Assembly (NCBI GenBank): GCA_964354135.1 | Contig: CAYGZA010000157.1 | Span: 1-14,975, forward strand | Length of the DNA stretch: 14,975 bases | Direction of reading: 5' to 3' | Source: CAYGZA01 sp964354135 | GTDB lineage: Bacteria > Planctomycetota > Planctomycetia > Pirellulales > Thermoguttaceae | In this document: piece after piece, positions 7,322 through 12,633 of the stretch | How the letters are laid out: each line of letters starts with the position of its first letter | How positions within the stretch are numbered: position 1 is the first letter of the stretch | Notes under the pieces: generated by a model | Databases searched by the model: none | Told to the model about the DNA's origin: nothing | Seen by the model: the letters and a program-made list of their open reading frames with translations, nothing else | Program-made: the position numbers and the translations under genes

Positions 7322-8641
7322 ATGTCGAAAACAGCACACTCCCGTGAGATTCCACCAACGACCCGTCGCGATTTCATCAAGGCGTCCACCGCCGCCGCCG
7401 GGACCGCGATCGCCGGCACCCTGGCGATCGGTCGCGGCGTCCACGCGGCGGGAAGCGACATCCTCAAGATCGGCCTGATCGGCTGCGGTCCCCGGGGTGC
7501 AGGCGCCGCCGTCAACGCCCTCAACGCCGACAAGAATACAAAGCTCGTGGCCCTCGCCGACCTGTTCGCCGAGAACATCCGCTCAAGCCGCGAGGAGATC
7601 AAGCGGTCTCACGGCGACCGCGTGGCCGTCGGCGACGACCACTGCTTCACCGGCTTCGACGGCTACAAGCAGCTCATCGCAAGCGGCGTGGACGTGGTGC
7701 TGATCGCCCTGCCCACCTTCTTTCATCCGACGTGCCTGAAGGCCTGTGTGGATGCCGGCAAACACGTCTTCTGCGAGAAGATCCACGCGGTCGATGCCCC
7801 GGGCGTTCACACGGTGCTCGCCGCCGCCGAGGAAGCCAGGAAGAAGAACCTGAGCATCGTCTCGGGGCTCGCCTGGCGCTACGACACGGGCGTGCGGGAG
7901 ACGATGAAACGCGTCCACGACGGCGCGATCGGCCGGATCGTCGCCCTCGAAGAGACCTGCAACACCGGCTCGCTTCGCTCCCGTTCCCGCCAGCCGGGGT
8001 GGACCGAGATGCAGTATCAGATCCAGGACTGGTTTAACTTCTTCTGGCTCTGCTGCGACCTCCCGGGTCTGAACCTCGTCCACGACCTCGACAAGGCCGC
8101 CTGGGCCATGCACGAGGAGCCGCCGCTTCGCTGCTGGGGCACGGGCGGACGCCAGACCCGCGTCGGACCGCAATACGGCGACGTGTGGGACCATCACGCC
8201 ATCGTTTACGAGTACGCCGGCGGCACGAGGATGTTCGCCTATTGCCGCCAGCAGGACGGGTGCGTAAGCGACATCTCCGACCGCTTCTACGGCACCAAGG
8301 GCCGCTGCGACCTCCTGCGCTGCCGGATCGACGGCGAGAATCCGTGGCAATACAAGGGCCCAGCCTGTAACCGCTTCGACCTGGAGCACGTGGCCCTCTT
8401 CTCGGCGATCCGCAGCGGCAAGCCGGTCAACAACGGCCTCTACATGGCCCGCAGCAGCATGTTGGCCATCATGGCCACGTGGGCCTGCTACACCGGCGAG
8501 GTGATCACGTGGGAGCAAGCGATGAACTCGAAGGACGTGGTCGCGCCGAAGACGCTCTCCTTCGACGCCGACCCGCCCACCAGGCCCGATGCCCGCGGCA
8601 ACTACCCGCTGCCGGTCCCGGGCGTGACGAAGTTCATTTAG
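7322..8641 (+). CDS. Tat-exported Gfo/Idh/MocA family oxidoreductase
   Basis: This is a 439-residue protein. The twin-arginine signal is TRRDFIKASTAAAGTAIAGT (residues 14-33), followed by a Rossmann fold (ILKIGLIGCGPRGAG, residues 47-61) with a G-x-x-G-x-G-type nucleotide loop. The family motif EKP appears here as CEKIHAVD (151-158), so the proline is an isoleucine; the lysine K153 is kept. The C-terminal alpha/beta domain runs from about residue 180 to the end (DWFNFFWLCCDLPGLNLVHD, then DVWDHHAIVYEYAGGTRMF). It oxidises or reduces a sugar or cyclitol using NAD(P), in which case the cofactor must be bound before export, as known for glucose-fructose oxidoreductase. GGAG lies ten bases upstream of the start. 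It follows the small exported protein closely. Confidence 0.92.
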   Translation: MSKTAHSREIPPTTRRDFIKASTAAAGTAIAGTLAIGRGVHAAGSDILKIGLIGCGPRGAGAAVNALNADKNTKLVALADLFAENIRSSREEIKRSHGDRVAVGDDHCFTGFDGYKQLIASGVDVVLIALPTFFHPTCLKACVDAGKHVFCEKIHAVDAPGVHTVLAAAEEARKKNLSIVSGLAWRYDTGVRETMKRVHDGAIGRIVALEETCNTGSLRSRSRQPGWTEMQYQIQDWFNFFWLCCDLPGLNLVHDLDKAAWAMHEEPPLRCWGTGGRQTRVGPQYGDVWDHHAIVYEYAGGTRMFAYCRQQDGCVSDISDRFYGTKGRCDLLRCRIDGENPWQYKGPACNRFDLEHVALFSAIRSGKPVNNGLYMARSSMLAIMATWACYTGEVITWEQAMNSKDVVAPKTLSFDADPPTRPDARGNYPLPVPGVTKFI

Positions 8642-8670
8642 GCCGGATTATTCATGGACAGCGACAGTAG

Positions 8671-8717
8671 CACAGGCATCTTGCCTGTGTTACCTCAGCG
8701 GCAGGCTGGCAGTATGC
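8671..8717. repeat. TGILPVLP-type repeat
   Basis: CACAGGCA (8671-8678) and TGCCTGTG (8682-8689) form a perfect 8-base stem around a three-base loop, followed by GCGGCAGGCTGGCAGTATGCC. The plus strand translates as STGILPVLP and then QRQAGSM, a word I recall as repeated in many planctomycete genomes. It marks the change from the sugar operon to the mobile region. Confidence 0.65.
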
Positions 8718-8761
8718 CCTACGACGTCGATGAAGAATCCGGGTTAGAGTCTATCCCAGAA

Positions 8762-8801
8762 CCCTCTCCCCTCGCCCTGTTTGCGGGGAGAGGGGCCGGG
8801 G
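8762..8801 (+). repeat. CTCCCCTCGCCC-type hairpin repeat, copy 2
   Basis: CCCTCTCCCC (8762-8771) pairs perfectly with GGGGAGAGGG (8785-8794). The segment 8766-8777 is identical to the minus-strand copy at 6639-6650. The right arm supplies GGGGAGAGG and then GGGGGTGAG, so it both forms a ribosome site and contains the GTG start of the next gene. It is probably a member of the GC-rich REP-like class found dispersed in many genomes. Confidence 0.7.
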
Positions 8802-9134
8802 GTGAGCCAATACGAGCGACTGTGCCGGGAGGCGGGCACGGCCGCGACGATCGGCGAGGGCGAGTTGCCCCCGTTTCCCAAGCCCGACAAGCACGGCCGG
8901 CTGCCGGCCCTAGAATACGCCCGGGTCGCGCTGGCCCGGGACTTGATTCGGGCCCGAAAGGGCGCGGGGCTCAGTCAACAGCACCTGGCGGACCTCGCAG
9001 GCATCCGGCAAGAAACCATTTCTCGCCTGGAAACGGGAAAGCACACGGCCAGCCCGCGCACAGTCGATAAGATCATGCGGGCCATCGAATCCGCACGGCG
9101 CGGACGGCGGCACAAGCGGAGGCAGCGATCCTGA
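8802..9134 (+). CDS. XRE-type HTH regulator, apparently 5'-truncated
   Basis: This is a 110-residue protein from GTG 8802, with GGGGAGAGG as ribosome site; a TTG at 8781 in the same frame is possible but lies inside the hairpin. The HTH_3 domain is at residues about 41-96 (ALARDLIRARKGAGLSQQHL, then IRQETISRLETGK), followed by a basic tail. It aligns with the regulator at 11793 through GLSQ, LA, AGIR-ET, RIE/RLETGK and RTVDKI-RA. In that paralogue the equivalent of YERLCREAG is preceded by a Phd/YefM-like segment; here the match starts at the second or third codon, so the front half of that segment is missing and has been replaced by repeat sequence. It is probably a regulator of the integrase gene that follows 21 bases later; whether it still works is unclear. 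Confidence 0.75.
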   Translation: MSQYERLCREAGTAATIGEGELPPFPKPDKHGRLPALEYARVALARDLIRARKGAGLSQQHLADLAGIRQETISRLETGKHTASPRTVDKIMRAIESARRGRRHKRRQRS

Positions 9135-9155
9135 GCAACAGAAGGTGGGTGAATC

Positions 9156-9437
9156 ATGGCGAGCATCGGCAGAGAACCCGGCGGACTGCGAATCCTCTTC
9201 GTTGCCCCAGACGGGAAGCGCAAGACCCTCCGGCTGGGCAAGGTGAGCCGGCGGCAGGCCGTCAAGGCCAAGGGCTTGTGCTTGCGGGTGCAACCTCGTG
9301 CGATACTGTACGAAGCTACACAACACCCCCAGGGGGAGTCGAACAAACGCAAGAAACCCCGAGGATTCTTGATGTCGGGCCGTCAAGGGGATCCAAATGC
9401 GGGCCACTTCAGGACGATCAGGGCCTGGAAGCGATGA
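9156..9437 (+). pseudogene. Remnant of a tyrosine integrase gene (N-terminal piece)
   Basis: The reading frame starts MASIGREPGGLRILFVAPDG and KRKTLRLGKVSRRQAV, which is the SAM-like N-terminal opening that I know from planctomycete site-specific tyrosine integrases. After residue about 40 the sequence loses family character (CLRVQPRAILYEATQHPQGE) and stops at 9437, whereas such integrases are 350-450 residues. No R-H-R-Y catalytic core is present. From about 9413 to 9505 another frame reads LEAMMAVWPTLSAAGKTRFL and ends with a stop, resembling the tail of a different element protein. The region is therefore a deletion product that joins pieces. A start with GAAGGTGGG upstream remains, so a short peptide could still be made. 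Confidence 0.6.
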
Positions 9438-9587
9438 TGGCCGTGTGGCCGACGCTCTCCGCCGCCGGCAAGACTCGATTCTTGGCTTGGCTGGCCCGGC
9501 CCTGAGCTTGCCCAAAACGGCCCGCTCCGTCGCACAGCGTCGCCGCTGAGGCGGCCCGATGGCCTTCCCGGTCTTTCTGGACAGGTC

Positions 9588-10175
9588 AATCGCCGACCCC
9601 GCCGCGGCGATCGTCGCGGGCCCGCATCGCGATCGCCGGCGGTGCGGTCCGCCCCGGCGCCCCGAGGTTTCCCGGCCCGCCTCACGCCCACCGCGTTGCC
9701 GGCGTGTCGCCCTGGTCGCACGCGGCCGTGGATCATCGGGCCGGCTTGCGGCACGTGGGGACTACCACGCCGATCGTGGAGCCAACCAGCCAGACCCGGG
9801 CCACCGGCTTGCCGGCCACGTTGCCGCCGTGTCGCCCTGGTCGCACGCGGGTCGATCGACAGCCGGCCGCCGAGGCCTCGCCAGATCGACGCGGCCTCGG
9901 GCAGGTCTGTGGCCCGCGAACCGTATCGGCCCTGGCCCGCCTCACGTCCCCCACGTCGCCGGTCGCAAGGCCCGCGGCGATCGCCGGCGGTGCGGTCCGC
10001 CCCGGCGCCCCGAGGTTTCCCGCCCCCCCCCCGTGGGTCCTGCGCCGGGGGGTGGGCGTTGCGCGGGGCCCCTGCATGATCGAGCTATGTTTTCGCGCGC
10101 GGCGTTTTTTTCGCATTTCCTTCCTCTCGCCTTGAGCCACCTTCAGGGCCGGGTTAATCGCCGACCCTGCCGCGG
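9588..10175. repeat. Nested direct repeats D-A-C-B...B-C-A-D
   Basis: Four sequence pairs are all in direct orientation. D is 9588-9607 and 10156-10175 (19 of 20 identical). A is 9629-9674 and 9977-10022 (46 of 46). C is 9674-9702 and 9934-9962 (25 of 29). B is 9691-9725 and 9816-9850 (33 of 35). A further short piece of A (TGCGGTCCGC) recurs near 10252. The outer pairs enclose the inner ones, so the order of units is mirrored though their strand is not. Confidence 0.75.
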
Positions 10176-10422
10176 ACCGCCTCGACGGATCTGGCGAGGG
10201 TTCCAGGATGCGATCACCGCCCCGCGTTGGCCGCGGCTACCGTCAGAACCGCCGGTGCGGTCCGCGACGCCATATCCGGCGAAGGTCGGTCGACCATCGC
10301 CGTTTCATGTGAGGCTCGAGCGCCGGTTCAAGTCTCTGCCACCTGGTCCCCACGCCGCAACCGGCGACGGGATCCGCCGCGGCGATGGCCCGCGGCTCGC
10401 CGGGCGGGGCAAAACCGCCTGA

Positions 10423-10428
10423 TAGAAT
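10423..10428 (+). promoter_or_regulatory. Candidate -10 box of a leaderless gene
   Basis: TAGAAT matches the -10 consensus at 5 of 6 positions and ends nine bases before an ATG. No ribosome site lies between them and no clear -35 was seen. Transcription starting at the usual distance would give an almost leaderless message. Confidence 0.3.
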
Positions 10429-10437
10429 GCACGGATC

Positions 10438-10662
10438 ATGGGACCCGACAGCGACCGATCGCAAGGGCCAGCCGTGCAGCGCGACCCCGAATCTCCGCGG
10501 TTTCTCGACACGCCGGCGAACCGGGCCAGGCTTATCGAGATCGGCCGCACCATCCGCAGCCTGGCCGTCAAAGGGGAGCACGCCACGCTGACCGTTCAGA
10601 TCCCCGTGCAGGATGGAACCATTCAGAGTTGGAAGATGAAGCTGGTCAAGCAATTCCGCTGA
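10438..10662 (+). CDS. Small hypothetical protein (74 residues)
   Basis: The frame from ATG 10438 reads as genuine protein in its second half: NRARLIEIGRTIRSLAVKGE and then HATLTVQIPVQDGTIQSWKM, with alternating hydrophobic and polar residues, unlike the R/P-rich frames around it. The first 20 residues are less convincing. There is no signal peptide or membrane segment. I do not recognise the family. It lacks a ribosome site and is isolated in a stretch of decayed element DNA. It might be a surviving small cargo or regulatory gene. Confidence 0.5.
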   Translation: MGPDSDRSQGPAVQRDPESPRFLDTPANRARLIEIGRTIRSLAVKGEHATLTVQIPVQDGTIQSWKMKLVKQFR

Positions 10663-10889
10663 GGCCCTGGCCGGCTGTCGGGCTCGCCGCCTCGGGCGAT
10701 GCTGCCGGCGGGTCAACGAACTGGTGGCGACCCTAACCGAGCCGGATCCGCTCGCCGCAAACGGCGATGCCTCCAGGAGGCACCTCGGGGCAAGGGACCT
10801 GGCCGCATCGCCGTTGCCGACGTGGCAGTCCACAACGCCATCGGGGACGAAAACCGTTGGGCGCCGCGAAAACGAGCCCCCAGGATCGC
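10663..10889. other. Gap without a recognised gene
   Basis: Frames cross this stretch on both strands. One gives LVATLTEPDPLAANGDASRR, which has some protein look but no family that I know and no good start. It may be part of a decayed gene. No repeats or RNA features were found. Confidence 0.35.
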
Positions 10890-11597
10890 TCAGGATGCAC
10901 GATCGTGGGTCGGTTGGACCTCTGATACCTGCCTGCCGGGCGTGGTCCCCAGGGCCGCGGCGATCGCCGCCGGCGCGTCGGACGCTTCGCCCTCCGCGAG
11001 CTTCTTGGCGTGCAATATGCAGTAGCGCTTCAAGACCGTGCCATGTAGATCCAGGGCGAGCGAGGCATCAGGGATGCCGGCGAGAACCCGCGGCAGCGGG
11101 TTGGCCCTCAGTAGACAAAGGAGGCACGGCAGCTCGACGTTCCGCGCGCCGCAGTGCGGGCAGGTTCCGATCTCACCGGTCCAGTCGGGCAATTCCTCGC
11201 GTCTCTTCCCGAAGAAAGCGGCCGGTTGCACGGCGGGCATCCGGGCGATCGCGGCGACCGTGGCCCTGGCCAACCCGGTCTGGCGGGCGATCGTCGAGTA
11301 GGGCACATTGTTCCTCCCCTGTGCAAGCAGTTTGCGGACCTTCGCCACCTTTTGCGGAGCGACAGAGCCGACTCCCCTCGGCGCCCTCTGCGGTGAATCT
11401 TCGCCGGCGGCCTCGCTCGATCCGACGTGGGCGCCCGGGTCGCCCGCTGCCGGCCGGGGCTCGAGCGCCGCTTCCCCCGCCTCGGCGATCTTCCTGATGA
11501 TCGAGGGCAGGACCTTGAACGTCTTGGCGACCACGGCCGGCGGCTGGCCCTCGGCCAACAGCTCGCGGATCCGTGCGATCGTCTTGGGGTGCAGCAT
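10890..11597 (-). CDS. Double-HTH, zinc-ribbon protein
   Basis: This is a 235-residue protein from the ATG at 11595-11597; the frame is open to 11756 but the extension covers the divergent promoter region and has no protein character. Residues 3-40 (KTIARIRELLAEGQPPAVVA, then KVLPSIIRKIAE) and 82-119 (KVAKVRKLLAQGRNNVPYST, then GLARATVAAIAR) are two homeodomain-like HTH units of resolvase type. Residues 146-161 hold CPHC...CLLC, a four-cysteine zinc ribbon. A conserved-looking block LDLHGTVLKRYCILHAKKLA follows. Such HTH plus ribbon proteins occur on planctomycete mobile DNA as far as I recall. A DNA-binding role in element control is inferred. It is divergent from the XRE gene at 11793. The start has only a poor ribosome site. 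Confidence 0.75.
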   Translation of the reverse strand: MLHPKTIARIRELLAEGQPPAVVAKTFKVLPSIIRKIAEAGEAALEPRPAAGDPGAHVGSSEAAGEDSPQRAPRGVGSVAPQKVAKVRKLLAQGRNNVPYSTIARQTGLARATVAAIARMPAVQPAAFFGKRREELPDWTGEIGTCPHCGARNVELPCLLCLLRANPLPRVLAGIPDASLALDLHGTVLKRYCILHAKKLAEGEASDAPAAIAAALGTTPGRQVSEVQPTHDRAS

Positions 11598-11634
11598 GGG
11601 GAGCGGATCGCTGCCCTGGGGGAAAGGAAGCCCA

Positions 11635-11653
11635 CCGGGCCGACACGGCCCGG
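11635..11653 (-). promoter_or_regulatory. Leader hairpin of the zinc-ribbon gene
   Basis: CCGGGCCG (11635-11642) and CGGCCCGG (11646-11653) form a perfect all-GC 8-base stem with a three-base loop, 38 bases before the minus-strand start. No T run follows. It could hinder translation or act as an attenuator. Next to it GAACCCT is repeated in tandem twice (11659-11672). Confidence 0.5.
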
Positions 11654-11717
11654 CTCTGAACCCTGAACCCTGACAACCGATCCTACCCGATTTGTGACAG
11701 CATGACCTGTCCAAAAT

Positions 11718-11764
11718 GTGCCCGCGGGGCACCCCTTGACATTCCCGCCAACGCACGGGAAACT
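11718..11764 (+). promoter_or_regulatory. Promoter with two inverted-repeat operators
   Basis: A perfect -35 box TTGACA lies at 11736-11741; a weak -10 (GAAACT, 11759-11764) follows at 17 bases. Just upstream is GTGCCC-GCG-GGGCAC (11718-11732). Between the boxes is TTCCCG, eight bases, CGGGAA (11742-11761). Inverted repeats over and next to the core promoter are typical operators of XRE autoregulators such as the gene it would drive. Confidence 0.5.
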
Positions 11765-11792
11765 GGGGAAGTGGCAGAGGTGGGGCATCGGG

Positions 11793-12257
11793 ATGGGTTC
11801 TATGAGCAGTGACCAGTCAATCGCGGGCGGCGACGTGCAGGAGTTGACCTTCGGAGGCGAGCAGTTCGTCGTGCTCCCGAAGCGGGAATACCGCCGGCTC
11901 CTTCATCAAGAGGCATCCGAGCCGCCCGAGCCGGAGCTGCCCCCTGCGAATGCCCAGGGCAACTATCCGGCCGTGGAGACCCTGAAGGCGATGATTGCCC
12001 GGGACATCATCCGCGAGCGCCGGGCCTTGGGCCTCTCGCAAGCCGAGTTGGCCCGGCGCGCGGGGATCCGGGTCGAGACGCTCAACCGCATCGAGCGCGG
12101 CAAGTTCGCCCCCAGCGTCCGCACCGTGGACAAGATCGACCGGGCCCTGAAGGAGAGAACGGCCGAGGCCGGCCAGGCGACCAGGCCGCCGGCGCCCGCC
12201 AAGGTAAAGCCCTCGCCCAAGAGGCCCAAGACGCCAGGGCGAAAGACCAAGAGGTAA
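11793..12257 (+). CDS. XRE-type regulator with Phd/YefM-like N-terminus
   Basis: This is a 154-residue protein. ATG 11793 is preferred because AGGTGGGG lies seven bases upstream; ATG 11802 (MSSDQS) is the alternative. Residues 15-38 (VQELTFGGEQFVVLPKREYR) resemble the beta-hairpin start of Phd/YefM antitoxins. Residues 66-121 form the HTH_3 domain (AMIARDIIRERRALGLSQAE, then GIRVETLNRIERGK and RTVDKIDRAL). The tail from 128 is K/P-rich and probably binds nucleic acid loosely. Antitoxin-like regulators of this type usually repress their own promoter, and inverted repeats are present there. The gene is followed after six bases by a small gene. The regulator at 8802 is its clear paralogue. Confidence 0.82.
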   Translation: MGSMSSDQSIAGGDVQELTFGGEQFVVLPKREYRRLLHQEASEPPEPELPPANAQGNYPAVETLKAMIARDIIRERRALGLSQAELARRAGIRVETLNRIERGKFAPSVRTVDKIDRALKERTAEAGQATRPPAPAKVKPSPKRPKTPGRKTKR

Positions 12258-12263
12258 CGAGCT

Positions 12264-12518
12264 ATGCCCCCTGAAGATCTTTGGGAACAGCTCCGCAGGC
12301 AGCCGTTTGAGCCCTTCCGACTCCATTTGACGGACGGAACGGCTTATGAGATCAGGCACCCCGAGCTGATGATGGTGGGGCGCCGATCGGCAGTGGTCGG
12401 CTTCTTGGAACGGGACCGCGGGCAAGACCCGCCGCTTTACGACCGAACCGCGACCGTGGCCCTGCTGCACGTGGTGCGCTTGGAGCCGCTGGCAGCGCCG
12501 CCGGCCGCGGGAAGGTAA
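12264..12518 (+). CDS. Small partner protein of the XRE regulator
   Basis: This is an 84-residue protein starting six bases after the regulator's stop, with GAGG in the end of the upstream gene as ribosome site. That places it in one operon. It reads LWEQLRRQPFEPFRLHLTDG, TAYEIRHPELMMVGRRSAVV, and ends with VALLHVVRLEPL. The pattern of a short helix, F-E-P-F-R-x-x-L-x-D-G, a basic R-H-P-E-L and a final beta strand is one that I recall from many small planctomycete hypothetical proteins. It suggests a compact beta barrel, possibly Sm- or SH3-like. No nuclease or kinase residues can be named. A toxin-antitoxin relation with the upstream gene is possible but unproven. Confidence 0.75.
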   Translation: MPPEDLWEQLRRQPFEPFRLHLTDGTAYEIRHPELMMVGRRSAVVGFLERDRGQDPPLYDRTATVALLHVVRLEPLAAPPAAGR

Positions 12519-12633
12519 AACGACATACTGGCGGGGGCTAGGGCGACGGCCCGAAGCCCCGATTCCAGCCTCGACGGGTCGCCCCTGCCCTCTGTTTCAG
12601 CCATCGAGGCCGCCGACACGGAGGCAATCGGCC

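Larger units (their letters stand above)
9438..10437. other. Gene-free stretch with decayed element DNA
   Basis: Several long open frames cross this kilobase on both strands, but all are rich in R, P, G and A with no fold-like pattern, as expected of random high-GC DNA. The first ~70 bases hold the possible element-protein tail. From 9588 to 10175 there are nested direct repeats. At 10085-10110 a run of GCGCGCGG is followed by seven Ts, a possible weak terminator. Nothing else can be supported. Confidence 0.6.

Noticed and set aside
8654..9070. Open frame reading STGILPVLP and onward
   Set aside because: It translates repeat elements and then the wrong frame of the HTH gene, a common spurious call in these genomes.
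9315..9323. GCTACACAA, a possible extra copy of the GCGCTACACAA arm
   Set aside because: Only nine bases match and there is no partner arm; a nine-base match in 15 kb on two strands is not rare.
10085..10112. GC run followed by seven Ts as a factor-independent terminator
   Set aside because: The GC run is only CGCGCGCGG-like with no stable loop-bearing stem, and no supported gene ends just upstream.
9588..10175. CRISPR array or integron cassette array
   Set aside because: The repeats differ in length, are not regularly spaced and have no uniform spacers, no cas genes and no integron integrase.
9559..10422. Open plus-strand frame of 287 codons
   Set aside because: Made of R/P/G/A-rich low-information sequence that follows the nucleotide repeats; no start signal and no protein pattern.
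10724..11497. Open plus-strand frame over the zinc-ribbon gene
   Set aside because: Most of it is antisense to the zinc-ribbon protein, whose CPHC/CLLC and HTH patterns are clear on the minus strand.
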